A DNA stretch of 64,000 bases from CSP1-4 sp963777975 (GTDB lineage Bacteria > Chloroflexota > Limnocylindria > Limnocylindrales > CSP1-4): assembly GCA_963777975.1 (NCBI GenBank), contig CAVZSO010000011.1:186001-250000 (forward strand), written 5' to 3'. The notes beneath the pieces were generated by a model. The model did not search any database, was not told where the DNA came from, and was given only the letters and a program-made list of their open reading frames with translations. The translations under genes were made by a program, and so were the position numbers. Positions 41,887 to 50,102 of this stretch are shown here, one piece after another (position 1 is the stretch's first letter; each line of letters begins with the position of its first letter).

Positions 41887-43127
41887 CCCGGCTGACCGGG
41901 CTCATCACCCATAACTGGCCGCTCAAGCTCGCCGCCATCGCCCTCGCCACCGTGCTCTACGCCGGGCTCGCGCTCTCCCAGAACGCGCGTGTCTGGCCGG
42001 GCCGGGTGCCCATCGAGGCGGTCAACCAGCCCAGCGGCGCCTTCCTGCTCGAGAGCCTCGGCGACGTGACCACCATCCGGTACTACGCGCCGCCGGACGT
42101 CGCCGGACGGATCTCCAGCGGCGACTTCCAGGCCGTGGTCGACCTGTCCTCGGTCACGCCGGTGCTCGGTGGCAGCCCTGTCTCGGTGCCGGTCGAGGTC
42201 ATCCCGCTCGATCCGCGCATCAAGGTCCTCGACTACTCGCCCGATCGGGTGGCGGTCCGCCTCGACCCGGTCATCACCCGCACCGTGCCCATCACGGTCG
42301 AGCGTGGCACCATCCCCGCCGGCCTCCAGATCGGCGATCCCGTGCTCAGCGCGCAGACGGCCGCCGTGCGTGGCGCCAGCTCGCTCGTGCAGCGTGTCGA
42401 GACCGTCAGCGCCCGGGTCGCCATCGACCCGACCGGCATCAACGTCGACGGCGAGGTCGACCTGGTCGCGCTCGACGCGCGCGGGGACATCGTGGCCCCG
42501 GTCGACATCGAACCCGATCGCGTCCACGTGACCATCATCGTCGGCCGCGAGACGGCCAGCCGCTCGGTGCCCGTGGCGCCCGACCTGACCGGGGCGCCCG
42601 AGGCTGGCTGGAGCGTCCGGTCGGTCTCGGTCGAGCCGCTCGTGGTCACCATCCGCGGGCCCCTCGACGCGGTGACCGCCATGACCTCGATCCCGACCGA
42701 GCCGATCCCGCTGGCGGGACGCACCTCCGACCTCACGACCACGGTCGGCCTGGTCACCCCGAACGGCATCGAGGTCGTCGATGGCGGCCCGGTGCGCGTG
42801 GTCGTCAGGATCGCCGCCGATCGCGGCAGCCGCTCGTTCGGCGTCGGCCTGCTGCCGACGGGCTCGACCGCCGGCTTCAGCTACGCCCTGTCGGTGCCCG
42901 ACGTGCTCGTCACCCTCGGCGGCACCAGCGCGGCGCTCGACGCCATCGACCCGGCGAAGCTGAGCGCGACCGTCCCGGTCGGCGGCCTCGCCCCGGGCAC
43001 GCACACCGTCGACGTCGTCTTCAAGGCGCCCGACGGCACCAACCTGGTGGCCATCAGCCCGGCCAGCGTGACGGTCACGGTGGCGCCGATCGCCGCTCCG
43101 AGCCCGACACCGACGCCGGCGCCCTGA
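41883..43127 (+). CDS. cdaR: YbbR-domain protein, CdaA regulator CdaR
   Basis: 414 residues. One N-terminal membrane anchor (NWPLKLAAIALATVLYAGLAL). After it come four or so repeated YbbR beta-domains with recurring V-x-V-x-G and LDPR patterns (for example at RITVERGTIPAGLQIG and VPVAPDLTGAPEAGW). Ends in a Pro/Thr/Ala tail. Known CdaR proteins face the outside and modulate CdaA; that role is inferred from order. Confidence 0.88.
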   Translation: MTRLTGLITHNWPLKLAAIALATVLYAGLALSQNARVWPGRVPIEAVNQPSGAFLLESLGDVTTIRYYAPPDVAGRISSGDFQAVVDLSSVTPVLGGSPVSVPVEVIPLDPRIKVLDYSPDRVAVRLDPVITRTVPITVERGTIPAGLQIGDPVLSAQTAAVRGASSLVQRVETVSARVAIDPTGINVDGEVDLVALDARGDIVAPVDIEPDRVHVTIIVGRETASRSVPVAPDLTGAPEAGWSVRSVSVEPLVVTIRGPLDAVTAMTSIPTEPIPLAGRTSDLTTTVGLVTPNGIEVVDGGPVRVVVRIAADRGSRSFGVGLLPTGSTAGFSYALSVPDVLVTLGGTSAALDAIDPAKLSATVPVGGLAPGTHTVDVVFKAPDGTNLVAISPASVTVTVAPIAAPSPTPTPAP

Positions 43128-43131
43128 CACG

Positions 43132-44463
43132 ATGGGACGACTGTTCGGCACCGACGGCATCCGCGGCAGGGCCAACGTCGATCTCAAGCCCGCCCTCGCG
43201 CAGGCGCTCGGACGGGCGACCGTCGAGGCCCTGGTGCCGGTCGGCGGGGCGGTCCTCGTCGGCCGCGACACGCGGCGTTCCGGGGACATGCTGGTGGCCG
43301 CCATCGTGGCCGGGGTGACGTCGATGGGCGCCGACGTCCATCGGCTCGGCGTCGTGCCGACACCGGCCCTCGCCTTCCTGACCGGGGAGGGCCCGTTCCA
43401 GGCCGGCATCATGGTCAGCGCCTCCCACAATCCGGCCGACGACAACGGCCTGAAGGTCATCGGTGGCGACGGCATGAAGCTCGACGACGCGCAGGAGGAG
43501 GCGCTCGACGACCTCATCTGGCGGGCCGACGAATTCGTGGGGCCGACGAACGACGCGCTCGGTCGCGACATCGACGCCACGGGCCACCTCGATCGCTACC
43601 TGGAGCACCGGACGGCACTCGCGCGGCGCGTCCGGTCGGAGCTGCGCATCGTGGTCGATTGCGCCAACGGCGCCGGTGGCGTCGTGGCGGGGCAGCTGCT
43701 GACCGCCACGGGGGCGACCGTGGAGGTCATCTTCGATGCTCCCGACGGCTCCAACATCAACCTCGGCTGCGGCGCCACGGCGCCCGAGGCGCTCGCGCGC
43801 TGGGTGGCGGAGAGCGGCGCCGATGTCGGCTTCGCCCTCGACGGCGACGCTGACCGCTGTGTGGCCGTCGACGAGCGCGGCCAGATCGTCGATGGCGACC
43901 AGCTCATCGGGATGCTGGCGCTCGAGCGTCTTCGCCGCGGTGCCCTGGGTGGCAGCACGCTCGTCGTCAGCGTCCTCTCCAACGGCGGCCTGGCGACCGT
44001 CGTCGAGGGCGCCGGCGGGCGGGTCGTGCGTACGCCGGTCGGCGACCGCTACATCCTCGATGCGATGCTCGTCGCAGGCGCCGGCCTGGGGGGCGAGAAG
44101 AGCGGCCATGTCATCGTCGCCGAGCACGCCTCGACGGGTGACGGCGTGCTCACGGCGATCGAAGTGCTGCGCGTCATGGCTGACGCCGGGCGTCCGCTCT
44201 CGGAGCTGGCCGCGCAGGTGCCGCTCTACCCGCAGGAGCAGCGCGCGGTGCACGTCCGCCACAAGGATCAGTGGCAGGCCGATGGACGGCTGGCCGCCGC
44301 CGTCCGGGCGGCCGAGGCGGAGCTGGCTGGGCATGGGCGCGTCCTCGTCCGTCCATCGGGCACGGAGGCCGCCCTGCGCATCATGGTCGAGGGCGAGGAC
44401 GTGATGCGTGTGGCCGAGCTCGCCGACGCGTTGGCTGACCTCGCCGCCGAGCGTCTACACTGA
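43132..44463 (+). CDS. glmM: Phosphoglucosamine mutase
   Basis: Converts glucosamine-6-P to glucosamine-1-P. 443 residues: MGRLFGTDGIRGRAN, catalytic serine loop SASHNP with Ser98, the metal loop DGDADR, GGEKSGHVI and the phosphate-binding RPSGTEAALR. Four bases after cdaR. Third gene of the c-di-AMP block; glmS follows and glmU is at 58110. Confidence 0.97.
   Translation: MGRLFGTDGIRGRANVDLKPALAQALGRATVEALVPVGGAVLVGRDTRRSGDMLVAAIVAGVTSMGADVHRLGVVPTPALAFLTGEGPFQAGIMVSASHNPADDNGLKVIGGDGMKLDDAQEEALDDLIWRADEFVGPTNDALGRDIDATGHLDRYLEHRTALARRVRSELRIVVDCANGAGGVVAGQLLTATGATVEVIFDAPDGSNINLGCGATAPEALARWVAESGADVGFALDGDADRCVAVDERGQIVDGDQLIGMLALERLRRGALGGSTLVVSVLSNGGLATVVEGAGGRVVRTPVGDRYILDAMLVAGAGLGGEKSGHVIVAEHASTGDGVLTAIEVLRVMADAGRPLSELAAQVPLYPQEQRAVHVRHKDQWQADGRLAAAVRAAEAELAGHGRVLVRPSGTEAALRIMVEGEDVMRVAELADALADLAAERLH
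44431..44461 (+). promoter_or_regulatory. Possible glmS promoter
   Basis: TTGGCT (44431-44436), 19-base spacer, TACACT (44456-44461), at the end of glmM and 36 bases before the glmS ATG. Spacing is at the upper limit. No glmS ribozyme core was recognised in the short leader. Confidence 0.4.
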
Positions 44464-44497
44464 CGCCCCCCTGACCACCGGGAGAGCGCCAGCCAGC

Positions 44498-46324
44498 ATG
44501 TGTGGGATCGTCGGCTACATCGGGCCGCGTGAGGCCGCGCCCATCCTGCTCGAGGGCCTGGCGCGCCTGGAGTATCGCGGCTACGACTCGGCCGGCATCG
44601 CGCTCGTGACCACCGACGGCGAGCTCTTCGTCGAGAAGCGAGCCGGCAAGCTCGGCAACCTGCGCACCGCCCTGCTCGACGTCACGCCATCGGCGGCCAT
44701 CGGCCTCGCCCATACGCGCTGGGCGACGCATGGACGGCCGAACGACCTGAATGCGCATCCGCACGTCGATTGCACGGGCGACATCACCGTCATCCACAAC
44801 GGCATCATCGAGAACTTCCAGGAGCTCCGCGACGGCCTGGCGGCGCGCGGCCACGAGCTTCGCTCGGAGACCGACACCGAGGCCCTGGCGCACCTCGTCG
44901 AGGAGGCCTACACGGGCGACCTGGCCGATGCCGTCCGCCACACCCTGGCCCAGGCCGAGGGTGCGTACGCGGTGGCCGTGATGCATCGGGCCGAGCCGGG
45001 CCGGCTGGTCGGCGCCCGCCAGGACGTGCCGCTCGTCGTCGGGCTGGGCGATGGGGAGGCCTTCCTGGCCTCCGATGTCGCTGCCGTCCTGGCCCACACC
45101 GACCGGGTCATCTTCCTCGAGGAGGGGGACGTGGCCGACCTCCATGCCGACGGCGTCGTCGTGACCGGCGTCGACGGCCAGCGACGAGAGCGCGAGGTCC
45201 ACGTCATCGACTGGTCGATCGAGGCTGCCGAGAAGGGCGGCTACGCCCACTTCATGCTCAAGGAGATGCACGAGCAGCCGGTCGCGGTGCGCTCCGCCAT
45301 CGCGGGCCGCATCCATGAGAGCTCCATCCGCGTCCCGGAGCTCGACGACCTCGTCGAACGGATCGTGGCCGCCGACCGGGTCGAGTTCGTCGCCTGTGGC
45401 AGTGCCTCATACGCCGCCATCGTCGGTGCCACCGCCATCCAGGCCTGGGCCGGGCTGCCGGCTCGCGCGACGGTCGGCTCCGAGTTCCGCTACACGCCGC
45501 CGCCGCTCGACGCGCGGACCCTCGTCATCGCCGTCACCCAGTCGGGCGAGACGGCCGACACCATCGCCCCGACGCGCTACGCACGCCAGCAGGGCTGCGC
45601 CGTGATCGCGGTCACCAACACGGTCGGCTCGGCCATCACGCGCGAGTGCGATGCCGTCCTCTTCCTGCAGGCAGGCCCCGAGATCGCGGTCGCGGCCTCG
45701 AAGACCTTCGTGACCCAGGTCACCACGCTCGTCATCCTGGCGGCCGCCATCGCCAAGCTCCGCGGTCGGCTCTCCGCGGGCGACGAGGCGACGCTGGTGG
45801 CGGCCCTGCGGGCGCTGCCGGAGCAGCTCCAGCGAACGCTCGACGGAGCCGCTGACATGGCCGCCGTCGCCCGGCGCTACGTCAACTCGCGCGGCTTCAT
45901 GTTCGTCGGTCGCGGCCTGGGCTACCCGGTCGCGTTGGAAGGCGCCCTCAAGCTCAAGGAGGTGAGCTACGTGCACGCCGAAGGCTACGCCGCCGGCGAG
46001 CTGAAGCACGGACCGATCTCGCTCCTCGACGCCGAGTGCCCCCTGGTCGCCGTCGCCACCCGCTCGCCGGTCTACGACAAGGTCATCAGCAACGTCATGG
46101 AGGGCCGGGCCCGTGACGCGCGCATCATCGCGGTCGCCACCGAAGGCGATCCGACCATCGCCTCGATCGCCGACGAGGTCTTCTGGGTGCCAGAGACGAT
46201 CGATGCGCTGAGCCCCGTGCTGGCCATCGTCCCCCTCCAGCTCTTCGCCTATCAGACGGCCGTCGCGCGCGGTACCGACGTCGACCAGCCGCGCAACCTG
46301 GCCAAGTCGGTCACCGTCGAGTAG
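44498..46324 (+). CDS. glmS: Glutamine-fructose-6-phosphate aminotransferase (isomerizing)
   Basis: 608 residues. N-terminal glutamine amidotransferase with the nucleophile Cys2 (MCGIVGYIG), HTRWATHG and ENFQELRD. Two SIS sugar-isomerase domains follow (ACGSASYAA; TQSGETADT; GRGLGYPVALEGALKLKEVSYVHAEGY). Ends NLAKSVTVE as in the family. First step of UDP-GlcNAc synthesis. ATG 44498 is fixed by the required Cys2. Confidence 0.97.
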   Translation: MCGIVGYIGPREAAPILLEGLARLEYRGYDSAGIALVTTDGELFVEKRAGKLGNLRTALLDVTPSAAIGLAHTRWATHGRPNDLNAHPHVDCTGDITVIHNGIIENFQELRDGLAARGHELRSETDTEALAHLVEEAYTGDLADAVRHTLAQAEGAYAVAVMHRAEPGRLVGARQDVPLVVGLGDGEAFLASDVAAVLAHTDRVIFLEEGDVADLHADGVVVTGVDGQRREREVHVIDWSIEAAEKGGYAHFMLKEMHEQPVAVRSAIAGRIHESSIRVPELDDLVERIVAADRVEFVACGSASYAAIVGATAIQAWAGLPARATVGSEFRYTPPPLDARTLVIAVTQSGETADTIAPTRYARQQGCAVIAVTNTVGSAITRECDAVLFLQAGPEIAVAASKTFVTQVTTLVILAAAIAKLRGRLSAGDEATLVAALRALPEQLQRTLDGAADMAAVARRYVNSRGFMFVGRGLGYPVALEGALKLKEVSYVHAEGYAAGELKHGPISLLDAECPLVAVATRSPVYDKVISNVMEGRARDARIIAVATEGDPTIASIADEVFWVPETIDALSPVLAIVPLQLFAYQTAVARGTDVDQPRNLAKSVTVE

Positions 46325-46328
46325 CGCC

Positions 46329-46923
46329 ATGGCCGCGCTCCCCCCGGTGCCCGACGGGACGACCGAGCTGGGCATCGACATCATCGACGTCGGACGCATC
46401 CGGACCACGCTGGAGCGCTTCGGCGCCCGCTTCGCGCGGCGCGTGCTGACCGACGCCGAAGCTGCGTATGTGCGCGGCCGTCCCGAGACCATGGCCGGCC
46501 GCTGGGCCGCCAAGGAGGCCGTCAGCAAGGTCCTCGGGCTCGGCGTCCGCGGCGTCGGCTGGCGAGAGATCGAGATCGTCCGCCTGCCCACCGGCCAGCC
46601 CAGCGTCCGGCTCCACGACCGCGCCAAGCGTCGAGCCGAGCAGCTCGGCATGAGCCGTATCGCGGTCTCGATCAGCCACGAGCGCGCGTACGCGGTGGCC
46701 ATCGCCTTCGGGGTCCGCACGGCCGGTGGCGCCTATGTCTTTCCGATCGACATCGAGGATCGCCTGGACGATCGCGAGCGGCAGATCCTGGCGCGCATCG
46801 AGCGACTCAGGACCCTCGGGCGCGAGGCGAACGCGCATGCCCGACGATGGACCGGAGCCGACGCTCGACGACGGACCCGCCTCCGGCCAGGGCGCCGAGG
46901 CCGAGGGGTCGGTGTCCGGATGA
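46329..46923 (+). CDS. acpS: Holo-ACP synthase (probable +1 frameshift in the tail)
   Basis: Transfers phosphopantetheine to acyl carrier protein. GIDIIDVGRI (metal Asp), TDAEAAYV, GRWAAKEAVSKVLG (catalytic Glu/Lys) and ISHERAYAVAIA make the complete AcpS core (about 125 residues). As written, the frame runs on into nnrD. Dropping one base between about 46810 and 46836 gives an acidic tail (PDDGPEPTLDDGPASG) and TGA 46921-46923, overlapping the nnrD ATG. Restored length about 197 residues. Confidence 0.85.
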
Positions 46924-47951
46924 TGGCCGCGGTGGGCGAGCCCGTCGTCCTCGACGATGCCATGGTCCGTGGCCTGCTGCCGACCCGCGAGCCGCGTGGC
47001 CACAAGGGGACGAGCGGCAAGCTGCTGATCGTGGCCGGCTCCATCGACTACCTCGGCGCCGCGCTGCTGGCCGTGCGCGCCGCGGGTCGAGCCGGCGCAG
47101 GGCTGGTTCGCCTGGCCGTGCCCAGCAGCCTCCAGCCGATGGTCGCCGGTCGAGTCGTCGAAGCGGTCACCATCGGCCTGCCGGAGACGGACATCGTGGG
47201 CGAGGTGGACGCGTCCGCCGCCCTCGACCAGCTCCTCGACCTCGACCACGACGCCGCGCTCATCGGACCCGGGCTGCGACCGGGCCTGTCGACGGTCGAC
47301 CTCGTGCTCGACTACCTGTCGGCCGTCGGCGAGCGCACACCGGCCGTGGTCGATGCCGAGGGGCTCAACTCGCTGTCGACCGTCGAGGCCTGGTGGGAGC
47401 GCGTCGGACGGCCGTGCGTCCTGACGCCGCACGTCGGCGAGCTGACCCGCCTGATGGCCGCGGCCGGCGACCGCTTCGAGTCGATCCCGGACGATCTGAC
47501 CTCGGACGACCAGGTCCGGGTCGCCACGGCCTCGAGCGCCGCGGTCACCTGGGGACAGGTCGTCGTGCTCAAGGGTGCCCGGACCGTCATCGCGGGCGGC
47601 GAACCCGATCCGAGCGCGAGCGCGGTTGCGCCGTTCGAGAATCCCGCCCTGGCGACCGCCGGCACCGGCGACGTGCTGGCCGGCACCATCGGGGCCCTGC
47701 TCGCCCAGGGCTGCTCGCCCGTCGCGGCAGCGCGAGCGGGCGTCTACCTGCACGGCGCGGCGGGCGAGGTCGCCCGCGAGCGGTATGGGGCGGCTGGCGT
47801 CGTGGCGTCCGATCTGCCCGACGAGATCGCCCGCGTTCGCCGCCGGCTGGAGCTGGCGGCCGAACGCGCCAAGAGCGGTCGTCGGCTCGGCTTCGAGGTC
47901 GGAGCGAAGCCGGCTGGCGACGGATCGGCCGAGCGAGGCGGGGCCTCCTGA
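46920..47951 (+). CDS. nnrD: ADP-dependent (S)-NAD(P)H-hydrate dehydratase
   Basis: Ribokinase-fold repair enzyme for hydrated NAD(P)H. 343 residues: HKGTSGKLLIVAGS, GAALLAVRAAGRAGAGLVRLA, VLTPHVGELTRL, VVLKGARTVIA and the anion-hole signature TAGTGDVLAGTIGALLAQG. The usual N-terminal epimerase domain (NnrE) is absent; only the kinase-like domain is here. ATGA overlap with acpS, and its stop overlaps the alr start. Confidence 0.9.
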   Translation: MMAAVGEPVVLDDAMVRGLLPTREPRGHKGTSGKLLIVAGSIDYLGAALLAVRAAGRAGAGLVRLAVPSSLQPMVAGRVVEAVTIGLPETDIVGEVDASAALDQLLDLDHDAALIGPGLRPGLSTVDLVLDYLSAVGERTPAVVDAEGLNSLSTVEAWWERVGRPCVLTPHVGELTRLMAAAGDRFESIPDDLTSDDQVRVATASSAAVTWGQVVVLKGARTVIAGGEPDPSASAVAPFENPALATAGTGDVLAGTIGALLAQGCSPVAAARAGVYLHGAAGEVARERYGAAGVVASDLPDEIARVRRRLELAAERAKSGRRLGFEVGAKPAGDGSAERGGAS

Positions 47952-49189
47952 GCGGCATCGAGGCACGTCTGGCGGCCGCCGGTCTGCCGCCGCTGCCGCG
48001 CCTGGCCTGGCTGGAGATCGACCAGGATGCGCTGGCCGGCAACGTCTCGGTCGTCCGGCGGCTGGCCGGCCCGCGGGTCCGCATCGCCGGCGTCGTCAAG
48101 GCCGATGGCTACGGGCACGGCCTGGAGGTCGCCGCCCGGGCCTTCCTGGCCGGCGGCGCGACCCTCCTCTGTGTGGCCACGCTGGACGAGGCCATCGCCC
48201 TCCGCGCCGCCGGCATCGTCGCGCCGGTCCTCGTCCTCTATCCCATCCCGCCGGACGCCGCTGCCGCCGCGGCCGGCGCGCAGGTCGAGCTGGTGGCAGC
48301 CGAGGCGGACTCATTGGCGGCCACGCTCGTCGCCTGGCGGGCTCGGCCGGGCGCGGCCATGCGCCAGGCGACGTTGCGAGTGCACCTGGAGATCGAGACG
48401 GGCCTGGCACGGGCTGGCTTCCGTCCGAGCGCTGCCGCGGCGGCCGCGCGAGCGATCAGCGACACGCCCGACGTCGAGCTGGCCGGCATCTGGAGCCACC
48501 TCGCGAGCTCCCATGATGCGGACGCGTCGGTCCACCAGCTCGAGCGCTTCGCGACCGCAGCAGCGGCCATCCGGTCGGCGGGCCTGGCCGTGCCGCCCAG
48601 ACACCTCGCCGCCACCGGCGCGCTGCTGGCCGGAACGGGGCCGACCTTCGAGCTGGTCCGACCCGGACTCGCGCTCTACGGGGAGCTGCCCGATGCCTTT
48701 CCGATCGCTGACGACCGGGCCGGGCTGGTGGCCGAGCTGCGGCCGGCGATGACGCTCAAGGCGCGCGCCATCCGGCTGGAGTGGCTCGACACCGGTGAGA
48801 CAGTCGGCTACGGCGGCCGATGGACGGCGCCCAGCCGCTCGCTGCTCGCCACCCTGCCCGTCGGCTACGGCGACGGCTGGGCGCGGGCCTACGGCGGCGC
48901 GTCGTCGGCGCTCGTCCGTGGCCGACGAGTCCCGCTCGTGGGCAGCGTCGCCATGGACGCGGTGATGGCCGATGTCACGGGCATCCCGGACGTCACCGCG
49001 GACGACGAATTCGTGCTCCTCGGCCGTCAGGGAGAGGAGCGCATCACGGTGGCCGAGCTGGCGCGCGCCCGCACCACGATCTCGTGGGAAGTCCTCGCTT
49101 CGATGGCATACCGGGTAGCCCGGGTGTACCATGCCGCGGCAGGACTTTCCGGTATCCGCACGTTGGCCGGAGAGTCCTTGACGCGCTGA
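47948..49189 (+). CDS. alr: Alanine racemase
   Basis: PLP enzyme making D-alanine for peptidoglycan. PLP lysine in VVKADGYGHGLEVAA (family VVKANAYGHG), HLEIETGLARAGF, SHLASS, then RPGLALYG, the catalytic-tyrosine loop PVGYGDGWARAYGG and VAMDAVMADVTG (family CMDQ, here AMDA). No ATG, GTG or TTG lies in frame before the core. CTG 47948, overlapping the nnrD TGA, is the only start that fits the usual length (413 residues). Confidence 0.9.
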   Translation: MSGIEARLAAAGLPPLPRLAWLEIDQDALAGNVSVVRRLAGPRVRIAGVVKADGYGHGLEVAARAFLAGGATLLCVATLDEAIALRAAGIVAPVLVLYPIPPDAAAAAAGAQVELVAAEADSLAATLVAWRARPGAAMRQATLRVHLEIETGLARAGFRPSAAAAAARAISDTPDVELAGIWSHLASSHDADASVHQLERFATAAAAIRSAGLAVPPRHLAATGALLAGTGPTFELVRPGLALYGELPDAFPIADDRAGLVAELRPAMTLKARAIRLEWLDTGETVGYGGRWTAPSRSLLATLPVGYGDGWARAYGGASSALVRGRRVPLVGSVAMDAVMADVTGIPDVTADDEFVLLGRQGEERITVAELARARTTISWEVLASMAYRVARVYHAAAGLSGIRTLAGESLTR

Positions 49190-49205
49190 GGGGTGGCGAC
49201 CACCG

Positions 49206-49733
49206 GTGGCCAAGATCCAACTCTGGCACGGCGACATCTGCGACCTCGAGGTCGACGCCATCGTCAACGCGGCGAGCGCTTCGCTCTGGATGTCGACGGG
49301 CGTCGGCGGCGCCATCAAGCACAGGGGCGGTGACGCCATCGAGTTCGAAGCCGTTCGCCAGGGACCGGCTGCCGTCGGCAGCGCCGTGGTCACCGGGCCC
49401 GGCCTCCTCGCCTGCCGCCACATCATCCACGCCGTCTCGCTGGGTGCCGATCGGCGCACGAGCGCCGAGGCCATCGGCTCGGCCACTCGGAGCGCGCTGC
49501 GCGCGGCCGACGACCTCGGCTGCGAATCGATCGCCTTCCCGGCCCTGGGCACGGGGGTCGGCGGCTATCCGCTCGACGAGGCGGCGCAGGTCATGATCGA
49601 GAGCTGTCGGGCGGAGCTGCCCACCTGCACGAGCGTGACCACGGTCATCTTCGCCCTCAAGGGCACCGCCACCTACCACGCGTTCGAGGCCGCCCTCGCG
49701 GGTGCCGCCGTGACCGTGGCCGGCGCGTCGTGA
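49206..49733 (+). CDS. Macrodomain protein (ADP-ribose binding)
   Basis: 175 residues, a single macrodomain: GDICDLEVDAIVNAAS, the GVGGAI loop, FPALGTGVGGYPLDEAA. It has the Asn and glycine loops for ADP-ribose or O-acetyl-ADP-ribose binding. Substrate cannot be told from sequence. GTG start after GGGTGGCGACC. Its end overlaps the next gene by four bases, so the two are probably coupled. Confidence 0.9.
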   Translation: MAKIQLWHGDICDLEVDAIVNAASASLWMSTGVGGAIKHRGGDAIEFEAVRQGPAAVGSAVVTGPGLLACRHIIHAVSLGADRRTSAEAIGSATRSALRAADDLGCESIAFPALGTGVGGYPLDEAAQVMIESCRAELPTCTSVTTVIFALKGTATYHAFEAALAGAAVTVAGAS

Positions 49734-50023
49734 CCGGACCCCGCTTCGCACCCGAGCCGGAGGCGAGCGACGAGCTCGTCGAGAGCGTCGCGCGCGAGAT
49801 CCAGCTGCGTGGCCTGACCGGCCCGGCGATGATGTTCCTCGAGGCCAGCCGGCCGTACCGGCCGCTGGGCAGCCAGGCGATGCTCTTCTTCGATCCGGTC
49901 CTGCGCGGCGTCTTCGGCGGCGATCTGGCTGGCGTCCAGCACCTGCTGGCGGACGATACCGGCATCGACCGCCTCCTCGACCGGCTCGAGGAGATGGACG
50001 ACGACTTCCGCTGGGACGCCTGA
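49730..50023 (+). CDS. Small conserved-looking protein of unknown function
   Basis: 97 residues, acidic, no membrane segment or signal. Visible pattern: EIQLRGLTGPAMMFLEASRP, then PLGSQAMLFFDPVLRGVFGG, and a charged end IDRLLDRLEEMDDDF. I recall similar short proteins in other Gram-positive-type genomes but cannot name a function. GTGA overlap with the macrodomain gene. Confidence 0.75.
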   Translation: MTGPRFAPEPEASDELVESVAREIQLRGLTGPAMMFLEASRPYRPLGSQAMLFFDPVLRGVFGGDLAGVQHLLADDTGIDRLLDRLEEMDDDFRWDA

Positions 50024-50102
50024 TACCGGGTCGTCCCCAGCCTGCCCGCGGTAGCATCCGCGATCGGCCACGCGGTCGCCTCCGAGGTGGGAGGATTCGC
50101 GG

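Noticed and set aside
44461..44497. glmS ribozyme in the glmS leader
   Set aside because: The leader is far too short (about 36 bases) to hold the ribozyme core.
46329..47951. AcpS-NnrD fusion protein
   Set aside because: The linker is Arg-rich, out-of-frame in character; a one-base correction yields separate genes with an ATGA overlap.
49206..50023. Toxin-antitoxin pair of the DarTG type
   Set aside because: The partner of the macrodomain has no ADP-ribosyltransferase motif, and the order and size do not fit.
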